Shown: piece after piece, positions 25,467 through 33,897 of the stretch
Position numbering within the stretch: the first letter of the stretch is position 1
How the letters are laid out: every line of letters begins with the position of its first letter
NCBI GenBank assembly: GCA_900471525.1
Contig: UCEZ01000001.1
Coordinates: 62,001 to 126,000, forward strand
Reading direction: 5' to 3'
DNA length: 64,000 nt
DNA from: Hyphomicrobiales bacterium
GTDB taxonomy: Bacteria > Pseudomonadota > Alphaproteobacteria > Rhizobiales > Rhizobiaceae
Notes under the pieces: generated by a model
Databases searched by the model: none
Told to the model about the DNA's origin: nothing
Seen by the model: the letters and a program-made list of their open reading frames with translations, nothing else
Program-made: the position numbers and the translations under genes

Positions 25467-26507
25467 TCAATCCGGATAAATTCCCGCACTCGTCGGTGCC
25501 TCGTCATCATATTTCGCCAGCCAGTCGAGCATGATCGGACGGTTGCGGGCGAGGCCCTTGTAGTCGACGATCTCCGGCGGCAGGCTTTTCAGCACGCGCG
25601 GCAGGCGGCGGCCCCATTTGGGCACGGTCACCAGTTCGTTGAAGCTGATGAGATAGCAGCGGATGACGAAAAGGATGGCGTTGGAGCGGGGCAGGCGCCA
25701 GAGGCTCTGCAGTTCGACGCGCAGATGCATCTTCTCCCCGACATTCTCCGGCGTCACCGTCGCGCGGTCCGGACCCCATTTGTGGTAGTTTTCCGGTGAG
25801 GTGTCGAGCCGCGGATTGACGGTCATCGTCCAGTTCAACCGGCGCGTTGGCTTGCCCTGCTGCAGGTTCAGGAGAAATTTCAATGCCCGGTCGAAGACGC
25901 CGATCTGGTGGGCGAGCGGCACGGGGCCGTGCCATTCCATGAAGTTCATGCCGATATCGAAATCGAGCGACCAGTCGGCCTGGGTGGTGACCATGCCGGC
26001 ATCCATCCAGAGATTGTTGTCACGTTGGTCGACGATGCAGAAATCGCCCTGGGCCTGGCGGGTGATGTATTCCATCGGTGGGTAGGGCAGCGTTGCCGGA
26101 TCACCGAAGGTAAATGTGTCGTCGATGCCCATCGGCCGGTTGATCCAGCGCCAGCGGTCGCCGTTCTTTTCCAGCGTGAAGTGCTCGGGGTAATCCTGCG
26201 CCTGATGCTCCATCAGTAGTTCGAGCGTATCCCATTGTGCCGCCATCATGTGTGGCAGGGCCTGGCAGCGGAGCGGATCTTCCTTCAGCACCATTGCCCG
26301 GTCCTGCATCTCGGCGACATAGTGTTCGTCGACATCGATCAGGTTCTCGAAAACGCTGTCCTTTTTGCCCCGGACATGCGGCTCCATATTGACGGAGTAC
26401 ATGTATTCGTCGCGATCGAAGGGGAAGGGAAAGCGCCTGATGTTGTAGAGGCTGTTGCGGAAGGTGAAGTCGTCGCGGAACGTTTCGCTCCTGAACGTGA
26501 TAGTCAT
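25467..26507 (-). CDS. dmmC: Dimethylamine monooxygenase haem subunit (DUF3445, HODM-like)
   Basis: 346 residues of the DUF3445/haem-dependent oxidative N-demethylase family. In that family a PAS-like haem domain carries out oxidative demethylation of secondary amines. Recognisable segments are YMYSVNMEPHV, CIVDQRDNNLWMDAG and LQSLWRLPRSNAILFVIRCYL. It should oxidise dimethylamine to methylamine and formaldehyde, with electrons from DmmB. The letter C follows the dmmDABC gene order I recall from Ruegeria. Some databases use different letters for the haem subunit. It is the last gene of the dmm set. Confidence 0.85.
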   Translation of the reverse strand: MTITFRSETFRDDFTFRNSLYNIRRFPFPFDRDEYMYSVNMEPHVRGKKDSVFENLIDVDEHYVAEMQDRAMVLKEDPLRCQALPHMMAAQWDTLELLMEHQAQDYPEHFTLEKNGDRWRWINRPMGIDDTFTFGDPATLPYPPMEYITRQAQGDFCIVDQRDNNLWMDAGMVTTQADWSLDFDIGMNFMEWHGPVPLAHQIGVFDRALKFLLNLQQGKPTRRLNWTMTVNPRLDTSPENYHKWGPDRATVTPENVGEKMHLRVELQSLWRLPRSNAILFVIRCYLISFNELVTVPKWGRRLPRVLKSLPPEIVDYKGLARNRPIMLDWLAKYDDEAPTSAGIYPD

Positions 26508-26525
26508 CTGTCCGGTCCCCTTAAG

Positions 26526-27491
26526 CTAGAGTTGAAGAACGAGTTGCTGGCCCTTGAACCGCGAGACGCAGATCATGACCTTCCTGCCGGACGCCTTTTC
26601 CTCGTCCGACAGGTAGATGTCGTTGTGCTGCAGCGTGCCGTCGCAGGACGACACCTCGGTCTCACACTGACCGCAGGCACCGCCGCGGCACATGTACGGG
26701 GCGTCGCAGCCATGGGCCTCGGCCGCTTCGAGAATGCTTTGATGCTCGCCGACCGTCATGTGGATGTTGGATTTCTCGAGGAAAACCTGGAACGGCAGGC
26801 CGGCGGGCGGCGCAAGGAAGCGTTCCGAGTGCAGGTTTTCCTTCGGCCACCCGGCTTTGAGCGCCGTCATCAGCACGCCGTCGATCATGCCGGCCGGACC
26901 GCAGACATAGAGATGTGTGCCGAGCGGCTGGTTATCCGCGATCTCTGCAACGGGAATATAGGTCTTTTCCTCGTCGACATAGATATTGATCCGGCGCGGG
27001 CCGTAGCGGTCTAGCAGCTGTTGCCAATAGGCGCCGTGCGAACGAGAGCGGATGGCGTAGTGCAGTTCGAAGGCGATGTTGTCGCGGCTGAACTGCTCCA
27101 TCATGGCGATGAACGGGGTGATGCCGATGCCGCCGGCAAACAGGATATGCTTGCGGCCGCGATGGTCAGGCGCGAAGAGGTTGACCGGTTGGCTGACGGT
27201 CAACTGATCGCCGGGCCTCACCTGTTCGTGCATGAAGATCGAGCCGCCGCGTGAATTCGGCACCCTGAGCACGCTGATTTCATAGGCGCTGTTGTCGTCG
27301 GGATTGGACATCAGCGAATAGGGGTTGCGGCGCAGAAGGCCATTGTCGTTCATCGAGACGACGACATGGGCGCCGCCGGAGAAGAACGGCATGGGATGGC
27401 CGTCCATCCGCTCGAAGCGGAAGCGTTTGACCAGATCGGTCACCTGCGTCACATCAGCGACACGGACGGGCATATCGGTGTTCAAGCTCAC
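26526..27491 (-). CDS. dmmB: Dimethylamine monooxygenase reductase subunit (FNR plus 2Fe-2S)
   Basis: 321 residues from a GTG at 27491 preceded by GGAG and overlapping the dmmA stop by four bases (GTGA). The flavin/NAD(P)-binding reductase part (about 5-220) has RRNPYSLMS and FAGGIGITPFIAM. The C-terminal plant-type ferredoxin (about 235-321) has CRGGACGQC and a fourth cysteine in MICVSR. This is a phthalate-dioxygenase-reductase/VanB-like architecture. It passes electrons from NAD(P)H to the haem subunit. Its place between DmmA and DmmC genes fixes the role. Confidence 0.87.
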   Translation of the reverse strand: MSLNTDMPVRVADVTQVTDLVKRFRFERMDGHPMPFFSGGAHVVVSMNDNGLLRRNPYSLMSNPDDNSAYEISVLRVPNSRGGSIFMHEQVRPGDQLTVSQPVNLFAPDHRGRKHILFAGGIGITPFIAMMEQFSRDNIAFELHYAIRSRSHGAYWQQLLDRYGPRRINIYVDEEKTYIPVAEIADNQPLGTHLYVCGPAGMIDGVLMTALKAGWPKENLHSERFLAPPAGLPFQVFLEKSNIHMTVGEHQSILEAAEAHGCDAPYMCRGGACGQCETEVSSCDGTLQHNDIYLSDEEKASGRKVMICVSRFKGQQLVLQL

Positions 27492-28093
27492 GGGAACATC
27501 TCCTCTGGTGCAGGGGCGGTACCCGGTTCTTCCGCATCGATGTTGACGCCCTGGAAGGCGCCGAGACGTCTCGAATAATGGTCGCGCACGAGAAGCGGCA
27601 GGCCGCAATGGGTGCAGGCAAAGGGGCTTGTCGTTACATTATCGGTGATGCCCTTGCAGTGCACGCATTGTACGCGCCTGGCCGTCGAGCCGCGATGTTC
27701 AGTGTGGATCGAATGGTAGTCGATGCCGTATTCCATCGCCACCTGCATGATCTGGCCTATGAAGCCCTCGGTGCCGGCGATGTAGAGCCGCGTTCCCATC
27801 CGCGCGAGATCGAGACAGGCGCGCAGGCGAAATAGAAGCGGCTGGAGCGTCGGCGCTTGCCAGAAGACGTCCGGGGACAGCGCGGAAATCACGCTGTCAT
27901 AAGCTTTCGGCGCCGCACCCGCAGCGAGATAAAGGATTTCCGATTTGGTCAGGAAATCCCTTCCCTTGGCCCCGACCTGGTCGATCAGGGCCTTTGCCCC
28001 TTCGCCCTCGAGGACGAAGAGGTGGCGTTTGGCATGGGGATCGACGTCGAGCCCCTTGTATTCCGGTCTGCTTTTGATCCCTTGAACGAGCAT
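27488..28093 (-). CDS. dmmA: Dimethylamine monooxygenase subunit DmmA, with zinc ribbon
   Basis: 201 residues. The C-terminal half has a zinc-ribbon-like pair CVHC ... CTHC, and the N-terminal half is alpha/beta with no motif I can assign. It resembles the protein databases call DmmA-family, a non-catalytic or electron-transfer partner of the dimethylamine monooxygenase. It lies four bases after dmmD and overlaps dmmB. The exact biochemical job is not clear to me. Confidence 0.82.
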   Translation of the reverse strand: MLVQGIKSRPEYKGLDVDPHAKRHLFVLEGEGAKALIDQVGAKGRDFLTKSEILYLAAGAAPKAYDSVISALSPDVFWQAPTLQPLLFRLRACLDLARMGTRLYIAGTEGFIGQIMQVAMEYGIDYHSIHTEHRGSTARRVQCVHCKGITDNVTTSPFACTHCGLPLLVRDHYSRRLGAFQGVNIDAEEPGTAPAPEEMFP

Positions 28094-28097
28094 GCCG

Positions 28098-29231
28098 TCA
28101 GCCTTGCGCCGTCCGCTTCGTCTTCTTCGGATCGTCGAAGGTGATCGTGTGGGCGATTGCCGGCGCGTTGACGGTCTTGCCCTTCACTTCGAGTTTGGTT
28201 CCCTGGACGGCATAGGGGACCTCGATGCGCACGATCGCCATCGAGCGGTTGGTGAGCTTGGAATAGGACGGGCAGGTGATGACGCCGACCTTCTTGTCGC
28301 CGGCCCAGACCTCGTCGCCGAGATCGGTCGGACCGTCTGCCTCGACCAGCAGGCCGAAGATCTTGAAGCGTTCCTTGCCCTTGAGGCGCGCATGCTCCTC
28401 TGCGCCGCGAAAGCCGGTCTTGCCGGGGCTGACAGTGAAATCGAGGCCGAGTTCCCACAGGCTGTCGCCGGGCTGCTCATTGGCAAACGGATACATCTGC
28501 GAATTGTCGTAGGGGTAGAACAGCAGGTAGCTTTCGACGCGCAGCATGTCGAGGACGCTGAAGCAGACGGGGATGATGCCCATAGCCTTGCCTTCGTCGA
28601 CGATGCGGTCCCAGACCATGCCGGCATCCTGGCCGCGTACGAAGATTTCGTAGCCGCGCTCGCCGGTATAACCGGTGCGGGAGATCATCACGGGCGCGCC
28701 GAACAGCGTTGTCTGCATATGATGGAAATATTTGAGATCGCGAATGCCGGGCACGTATTTTTCGAGATAGTCGACGGCGAGCGGACCCTGTAGCGACAGG
28801 TCATGCAGGTCGTCATCGAAGAGCACGGCGCAGTTGCGGCCCTGCGCCTGCTTGACGATTTCCTCGAAGCCGGAGCCCGAGCCGTGCACCAGCATCCAGG
28901 AGTTCGGGCCGGTGCGGTAGACGATGCAGTCGTCGGTGAAATGGCCGCGATCGTTGAGCATGCAGGCATAGACCGACTTGCCGGGATAGACCTTCGTCAT
29001 GTCGCGGGTGGTGATGTATTCCAGAACGGCGATCGCGTGCGGTCCGACGAGGTGGACCTTCTTCAGACCCGAAACATCCATGATGCCGGCCTTGGTGCGC
29101 ACGGCGATGTGTTCCTCGTAGATGTCCTTGTCGTAGGTCCAGGCGGTTCCCATGCCGCTCCAGTCCTCAAGGTTCGATCCCAACGCCCGATGCCGGTCTG
29201 CAAGGGCGGAAAAACGCCAGCTCAATGCCAT
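28098..29231 (-). CDS. dmmD: GcvT-like folate-binding subunit DmmD
   Basis: 377 residues of the aminomethyltransferase (GcvT) fold, without a fused dehydrogenase. Family features include GIMDVSGLKKVHLVGPHA, DDCIVYRTG and VMISRTGYTGERGYEIFV. It probably takes the formaldehyde released by the monooxygenase onto tetrahydrofolate as methylene-THF. AAGGGAAC lies before the ATG, and it heads the dmmDABC set. The GcvT family is secure. The subunit assignment rests on its three neighbours. Confidence 0.87.
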   Translation of the reverse strand: MALSWRFSALADRHRALGSNLEDWSGMGTAWTYDKDIYEEHIAVRTKAGIMDVSGLKKVHLVGPHAIAVLEYITTRDMTKVYPGKSVYACMLNDRGHFTDDCIVYRTGPNSWMLVHGSGSGFEEIVKQAQGRNCAVLFDDDLHDLSLQGPLAVDYLEKYVPGIRDLKYFHHMQTTLFGAPVMISRTGYTGERGYEIFVRGQDAGMVWDRIVDEGKAMGIIPVCFSVLDMLRVESYLLFYPYDNSQMYPFANEQPGDSLWELGLDFTVSPGKTGFRGAEEHARLKGKERFKIFGLLVEADGPTDLGDEVWAGDKKVGVITCPSYSKLTNRSMAIVRIEVPYAVQGTKLEVKGKTVNAPAIAHTITFDDPKKTKRTAQG

Positions 29232-29246
29232 GATTTGTTCCCTTAT

Positions 29247-29268
29247 TTATTTCACTCTGTGGAAATAA
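29247..29268. promoter_or_regulatory. Inverted repeat just upstream of dmmD
   Basis: Arms TTATTTC and GAAATAA with an 8-base spacer, starting 16 bases upstream of the dmmD ATG. It may be an operator or a weak leader hairpin. Only the symmetry is observed. Confidence 0.3.
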
Positions 29269-29455
29269 TTATTCCTGAGTATATTCGCGTTTTTCCGAAC
29301 GGCAAGCCCGGCAAACGGATTTCTCAAGGGAAAATGCCATGTCGCGAATGGGCGGGATCAGTGACACTTTTCAGCCGCAACGAATTGTGCTGGAGGCATT
29401 CAATGCCCTATCCGCCCTGTTTTCAAGTCGTAATTGCGGCGCATGGCCTCGAAAT

Positions 29456-29484
29456 AAAAATGCCCGGAACGGCGGTCCGGGCAT
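29456..29484 (-). terminator. Rho-independent terminator of the DUF982 gene
   Basis: Perfect 9-base stem ATGCCCGGA/TCCGGGCAT with a 7-base loop, followed on the minus strand by TTTTTATTTC. It begins 26 bases after the DUF982 stop. It is a convincing intrinsic terminator. Confidence 0.88.
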
Positions 29485-29509
29485 GGATCGGTCGAAATAA
29501 TTTCAGGAA

Positions 29510-29758
29510 TCAGGCGAGCAGGCCTTCTTCCCGCACCGCGGCGGTGAAGGAGGCCCAGGCTTTCTTCGGGCTGCGGATACCATCGAGTGCGTCGAGGCAA
29601 TGCTGCAGGGCGCGGCGATAGGCAAGGCCGCGCCTGGCCGGCCAGCGGCGCAGAAACTCGACTGCGTCCCAGGCGGTGGCGATGATGTTTTCCTGATGAT
29701 GTTTGACGATCACTCTGACGGGGGTGGGGAAGCGTTTGTCGCTCAAGGTCGTCCTCAT
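29510..29758 (-). CDS. DUF982 protein
   Basis: 82 residues matching the small rhizobial DUF982 family: a start like DKRFPTPVRVIVKHHQENIIAT, then a DAVEFLRRWPARRG motif and a C-terminal FTAAVREEGLL. The function of the family is unknown; it occurs in many copies per rhizobial genome. A candidate EcfG/RpoE2 general-stress promoter lies 26 bases before the start, and a clean terminator follows, so it looks like a monocistronic stress gene. Confidence 0.85.
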   Translation of the reverse strand: MRTTLSDKRFPTPVRVIVKHHQENIIATAWDAVEFLRRWPARRGLAYRRALQHCLDALDGIRSPKKAWASFTAAVREEGLLA

Positions 29759-29783
29759 GCTGCTTACAAATTGACGGCATGGT

Positions 29784-29808
29784 AACGCGTGGGTTCGCAG
29801 AAGGTTCC
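29784..29808 (-). promoter_or_regulatory. Candidate EcfG/RpoE2 (general stress) promoter of the DUF982 gene
   Basis: On the minus strand GGAAC (29808-29804), 16 bases, then CGTT (29787-29784). This equals the alphaproteobacterial EcfG consensus GGAAC-N16/17-CGTT as I remember it. The CGTT end lies 26 bases from the DUF982 ATG. Confidence 0.65.
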
Positions 29809-30002
29809 GGTCGCGAATTCATTTCGGAATGTGATTGTGAAACGATATTCTTAATAATGCGAACTGCCGCCGCGTCTTCCTGGGGAGAGGCTCGGCTTTG
29901 AATTGCCACGCGAGGGAAACGGCAATTGCTTCCATGCCGCGCTGATGATCACCGGGATCGTTCCGGCGGGCAACGCTTCGAGAGAAGCTCAAGGAGAGGG
30001 AA

Positions 30003-30239
30003 ATGAAACAAAACAAGCTTTTCGGCTGGTTTCTCGTCCTCGTTGGCGGGTTTTACCTTCTGTCGGGCATCGTCACCAATGACATGGGAGGACTGACCTC
30101 GCTCGGTTATAATCCCGACTTGCCGATGAGTATTCAGGCCGCGCCCATTCGTTTCCTGCTCGGAGTGGGGCTCTATCTCTGCGCCGTCTATGTGGGCGTC
30201 CAGATATTGCGGAGCAAGACACCGGATAGCCAAGGCTAG
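30003..30239 (+). CDS. Small membrane protein, unknown function
   Basis: 78 residues with two hydrophobic segments: KLFGWFLVLVGGFYLLSGIV at about 5-24 and RFLLGVGLYLCAVYVGVQIL at about 50-69. It has an excellent AAGGAG upstream of the ATG, so it is probably translated. I do not recognise a family. It is a single gene between DUF982 and the convergent GntR gene, 11 bases from the latter's stop. An upstream inverted repeat (AATTGCC...GGCAATT, about 29900-29925) may be regulatory. Confidence 0.7.
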   Translation: MKQNKLFGWFLVLVGGFYLLSGIVTNDMGGLTSLGYNPDLPMSIQAAPIRFLLGVGLYLCAVYVGVQILRSKTPDSQG

Positions 30240-30250
30240 TACCGTCCTCG

Positions 30251-30955
30251 CTACAGCTTGAAGGCTTCCCTGAGGTCGCTGCTCTTGTTTTCACGCATGT
30301 CGAGGTCGGCCTCGATGTGGTCGATGTGATGGATCATCAGGTGGCAGGCGCGGTCGAGGTCGCCGCGTTCGATCGCGGTAACGATGTCCTGATGTTCCTG
30401 GTGTCCGCAACTCGAGATGGCCGATTGCCCGTAGAGCGCGATGACGAGCGACGAGCGCGCCACAAGTTCATCCATGAAGCGCTGCATCACGGCATTGCCG
30501 GTCATCGAGGCGAGCATCAGGTGGAAATCACCCGATGCCTTGATTTCTGCGCGCCGGGCCGTCTGGCCGCGCTCCCCCATCAGACGGCCTTCTTCCATCA
30601 GCAATTGACGCAGATGCTGGAAGTGCGATGGCCCCATGTGTTTTGCCGCCTCGCGCAGAATTCCGGGTTCGATCAGCCGGCGCGTGGCAAAGATCTGGCG
30701 CGCTTCCTCAGGCGACGGATAGGCAACGAAGGCGCCGCGGTTCTTCTCGACGTTGACGAGGCCCTCATAGGACAGCGCCTGCAGGGCGCCACGGACCAGC
30801 GTGCGGCTCACATTGAACAAAGCCCCGACATCCGCCTCGGACAGCTTGGTGCCCGGCGCCAGCCGGCGATCGACGATCGCATCACGGATGGAGTCGCGGA
30901 TATATTGTGTGCTGACGTCGATTTGATCTTCGGTGGGAAGCGCTGCAGTTTTCAT
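30251..30955 (-). CDS. GntR-family (FCD domain) regulator
   Basis: 234 residues from the ATG at 30955 (a TTG lies just before it). The winged helix-turn-helix is at about 10-75, with LSEADVGALFNVSRTLVRGALQALSYEGLV. The FCD effector domain at about 85-220 contains HLMLASMTGN and SCGHQEHQDIVTAIERGD, including metal-binding-type histidines. It is divergent from the ABC importer gene at 31224, which it probably controls. The family is certain; the ligand is unknown. Confidence 0.9.
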   Translation of the reverse strand: MKTAALPTEDQIDVSTQYIRDSIRDAIVDRRLAPGTKLSEADVGALFNVSRTLVRGALQALSYEGLVNVEKNRGAFVAYPSPEEARQIFATRRLIEPGILREAAKHMGPSHFQHLRQLLMEEGRLMGERGQTARRAEIKASGDFHLMLASMTGNAVMQRFMDELVARSSLVIALYGQSAISSCGHQEHQDIVTAIERGDLDRACHLMIHHIDHIEADLDMRENKSSDLREAFKL

Positions 30956-31041
30956 CAAGTTTCATTCCGGGTTCCTGCGCATTATCCTACCGTTCTTTTT
31001 TTGCAAAGTTAACCGGAATTTGTCCTCATCTATTTGGTGAA

Positions 31042-31053
31042 ATTGTATACGAT
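31042..31053. promoter_or_regulatory. Possible GntR operator
   Basis: ATTGTATACGAT, nearly symmetric around GTATAC, lies in the 268-base region between the GntR gene and the importer. FCD-type GntR proteins often bind TNGTATACNA-like palindromes. This is a weak call from a short match. Confidence 0.4.
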
Positions 31054-31223
31054 CGACTAAGCGCATTGCAGACAAACGCTTATATTTTAAGCAAGCCTTA
31101 AGTTGTCCAAACTTGCAGCAATTCCGCTATTGCAGAAATCATGAATGAATTTCAACTGGTTCGCCTTGGTCATTCAGTCTGGCACGCTTGATGCATTGTA
31201 GTTCCCGTCACAGGGGAGACATG

Positions 31224-32312
31224 ATGTCCAAAGCGGCAGAAATCGATATCGTATCCGTTTCCAAGGTTTATGGCAGCACGACCGCCGTCCATTCCATCAG
31301 CCTGAAAATACCCTCCGGCAGCTATTGCTGCTTTCTCGGCCCTTCCGGCTGCGGCAAGACATCGACGCTCAGAATGATCGCCGGCCATGAGAGCATTTCC
31401 TCAGGCGATATCCGCCTCGGCAATACCGTCGTCACCGATTTTCCGCCGGCCAAGCGCGGCACCGCGATGATGTTCCAGTCCTATGCGCTGTTTCCGCATC
31501 TCGATCTCATCGACAATGTCGCCTTCAGCCTGAAGATGAAGGGCATCGACAAGGAGGAGCGTCGGGCCAAGGCGCTCGCGATGCTCAAGCTTATGCAGAT
31601 GGAGCCCTATGCCACGCGGCGTCCGGCCCAGCTTTCCGGCGGCCAGCAGCAGCGCGTGGCGCTGGCGCGTGCGCTTATCACTGATCCGGAAGCGTTGCTT
31701 CTCGACGAGCCGCTGTCGGCGCTCGACCCGTTCCTGAAGATCCGCATGCGGGCCGAGTTGAAGAAACTGCAGAAGAGCCTCGGCATAACCTTCGTCCACG
31801 TCACCCACAGCCAGGAAGAGGCGATGGCGCTGGCCGACATCATCGTCATCATGAATGACGGGCGCATCGAGCAGGCGGCGCATCCGCGCGAAGTGTTCGA
31901 GCGGCCGGCAACGGCTTTCGTCGCGCGTTTCATGGGCGACCACAATGTGCTCACCGGCCGGGTCGTGGAGAGTGGCGGCGGCAAGGTGACGCTGGAGGTG
32001 GCCGAGGGGCAGACATTCACCGTCGCCGGCCCGTCCCGGGAGCCGGGTTCGCCTATCGATATCGGCGTTCGCACCGACCGCGTGCGGCTTGCCGCGCCAT
32101 CGGAGAAGACACTCGGCTTCAACGGCATCGTTTCCAATGTCGAATATCGCGGCTCCTCCGTGAAGATCACAGTCGCCGGAGCCGGTAGCGATGACTTCAC
32201 GGTCATCGCTACCGATGCCGATTATTTCGAGAAACCCGTATCGGTCGGCGATGCGGTGCCGCTCAGTTGGGGCCTCGAGGACGCCGTCCTGCTTGGCCGC
32301 ATGGCCGCTTGA
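31224..32312 (+). CDS. ABC transporter ATPase, PotA-like (importer 1)
   Basis: 362 residues from the second of two adjacent ATGs (AGGGGAG lies five bases before it). Walker A is GPSGCGKT at 39-46, the signature LSGGQQQRVALARAL, Walker B ALLLDEPLSALD, followed by a C-terminal TOBE-like region. It is typical of spermidine/putrescine-type importers. It is first in a five-gene plus-strand run of ATPase, binding protein, two permeases and racemase. Confidence 0.92.
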   Translation: MSKAAEIDIVSVSKVYGSTTAVHSISLKIPSGSYCCFLGPSGCGKTSTLRMIAGHESISSGDIRLGNTVVTDFPPAKRGTAMMFQSYALFPHLDLIDNVAFSLKMKGIDKEERRAKALAMLKLMQMEPYATRRPAQLSGGQQQRVALARALITDPEALLLDEPLSALDPFLKIRMRAELKKLQKSLGITFVHVTHSQEEAMALADIIVIMNDGRIEQAAHPREVFERPATAFVARFMGDHNVLTGRVVESGGGKVTLEVAEGQTFTVAGPSREPGSPIDIGVRTDRVRLAAPSEKTLGFNGIVSNVEYRGSSVKITVAGAGSDDFTVIATDADYFEKPVSVGDAVPLSWGLEDAVLLGRMAA

Positions 32313-32348
32313 TCCTTTCCATCACCATCACAAAAAGAGGGAACTGAC

Positions 32349-33638
32349 ATGACCAATGACACCAAGACTCCCAAGGGAATTTCAAGGCGCGGCCTGCTGA
32401 AGACCGGTGCCGCCGCAACCGGCGCCATCGTCGGTTCAGGCCTAATCACCGGCTTTCCGACTATCTGGGCACAGAACCCGATCACGCTGCGCCAGTTCGG
32501 CACCGGCGTCTCGAACATCAATGCCATCGCCGAGAAGTGCAAGGCCGATCTCGGTATTACGCTTGAAATGACGGCAACGGACTCAGACGCCGCCGCCCAG
32601 CGCGCCGTCACACAGCCGGACTCTTATGACATCGCCGACATCGAATACTGGATCCTCAAGAAGGTGTTCCCCGCCGGCGTCATTCAGCCGATGGATATCA
32701 AGAAGCTGAAATATTACGACAAGATCGTTCCGCTCTTCAAAACCGGCAAGCTGAAGCCCGACAGCGTTATCGCGCAGGGCACCGCGCCGCATACGGTCGG
32801 CTATGTCGAAGCGCCCGGCGACAAGACCTTTGCCAAGGGTGAAACGCAATTCTTCACCATGGTTCCGACCATTTACAACGCCGACACGCTCGGTATTCGT
32901 CCGGACCTCGTCGGCCGCGACATCACCTCCTGGGCCGACATCATGGACCCGGCGTTCAAGGGCAAGACCTCGATCCTCAACATCCCGTCGATCGGCATCA
33001 TGGATGCCGCGATGATCATGGAAGCGCTCGGCAACATCAAATATGCCGACAAGGGCAACATGACCAAGGACGAGATCGATGCAACGATCGACTTCCTGAT
33101 CAAGGCCAAGCAGGACGGTCAGTTCCGTGCCTTCTGGAAGTCGTTCGACGAAAGCGTCAACCTGATGGCATCGGGCGAAGTCGTCATCCAGTCGATGTGG
33201 TCGCCGGCCGTTGCCGCCGTTCGCTCGAAGGGCATCGCCTGCAAATACCAGCCGCTGAAGGAAGGCTATCGCTCGTGGGGCGGCGGTCTCGGCCTGGCTG
33301 CTCACCTCGAAGGTGCCCAGCTCGACGCAGCCTATGAGTACATCAACTGGTACACGTCCGGCTGGGTCGGCGGCTACCTCAACCGTCAGGGCTACTACTC
33401 CGCTGCCATGGACACCGCTAAGGAATTCATGTCCGCCGATGAATGGGGCTACTGGATCGAAGGCAAGCCCGCGACGGGCGATATCATGTCCCCCGAAGGC
33501 AAGGTCATGGAAAAGGCCGGTGCGGTCCGCGACGGCGGCTCATTCGAAGAGCGCATGGGCAAGGTCGCCTGCTGGAACTCGGTCATGGACGAGGACCGCT
33601 ACATGGTGAAGCGCTGGAACGAGTTCATCGCTGCTTAA
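32349..33638 (+). CDS. Extracellular substrate-binding protein, PotD-like (importer 1)
   Basis: 429 residues with a clear twin-arginine leader (SRRGLLKTGAAATG) ending near IWAQN. The mature region has the family-1 solute-binding fold with FFTMVPTIYNADTLGIRPDL and a late YINWYTSGWVGGYLNRQGYYS. It is longer than E. coli PotD. The substrate is unknown. The co-encoded Asp/Glu/hydantoin racemase points to a cyclic ureide or amino-acid-like ligand rather than a simple polyamine, but this is inference. Confidence 0.9.
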   Translation: MTNDTKTPKGISRRGLLKTGAAATGAIVGSGLITGFPTIWAQNPITLRQFGTGVSNINAIAEKCKADLGITLEMTATDSDAAAQRAVTQPDSYDIADIEYWILKKVFPAGVIQPMDIKKLKYYDKIVPLFKTGKLKPDSVIAQGTAPHTVGYVEAPGDKTFAKGETQFFTMVPTIYNADTLGIRPDLVGRDITSWADIMDPAFKGKTSILNIPSIGIMDAAMIMEALGNIKYADKGNMTKDEIDATIDFLIKAKQDGQFRAFWKSFDESVNLMASGEVVIQSMWSPAVAAVRSKGIACKYQPLKEGYRSWGGGLGLAAHLEGAQLDAAYEYINWYTSGWVGGYLNRQGYYSAAMDTAKEFMSADEWGYWIEGKPATGDIMSPEGKVMEKAGAVRDGGSFEERMGKVACWNSVMDEDRYMVKRWNEFIAA

Positions 33639-33647
33639 TAACGTCCT

Positions 33648-33848
33648 CTTCTCCCCATCGGGGAGAAGGTGGCCCAGGGCCGGATGAGGGGGGCGCCGCA
33701 GGCGCGGCGTTTCTTGCTCCGGCGTTGCCGGAGCCCCCTCATCGCCTCGCGTACGCTCGGCACTTCTCCCCGCTGGGGAGAAGAGGCCAAAAGCAACTTC
33801 CTTCTCCCCGCCTGCGGGGAGAAGGTGCCCGACAGGGCGGATGAGGGG
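33648..33848. repeat. Cluster of three rhizobial palindromic repeats
   Basis: Three copies of a CTTCTCCCC-N-GGGGAGAAGGTG...GGATGAGGGG unit: 33648-33692 (+), 33735-33783 (inverted) and 33800-33848 (+), with a CGCCGCAGGCGCGGCG hairpin between the first two. They lie between the binding-protein and permease genes of one operon. The unit is related to the one at 59733-59848. Confidence 0.85.
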
Positions 33849-33897
33849 CTTTCCCGCATTGCAAATACCTATTCCGACCAACCCGGAGACCGAACAC

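Noticed and set aside
31141-31160. GAATGAATTTCAA as a fourth BetI-type site
   Set aside because: It lacks the central symmetry and the flanking TTG/CAA of the three cluster sites; chance resemblance in an AT-rich promoter is more likely.
33841-33897. Earlier start of the PotB-like permease (MRGFPALQ)
   Set aside because: These codons lie in or just behind the palindromic repeat, and a GTG with a ribosome-binding site follows at 33898.
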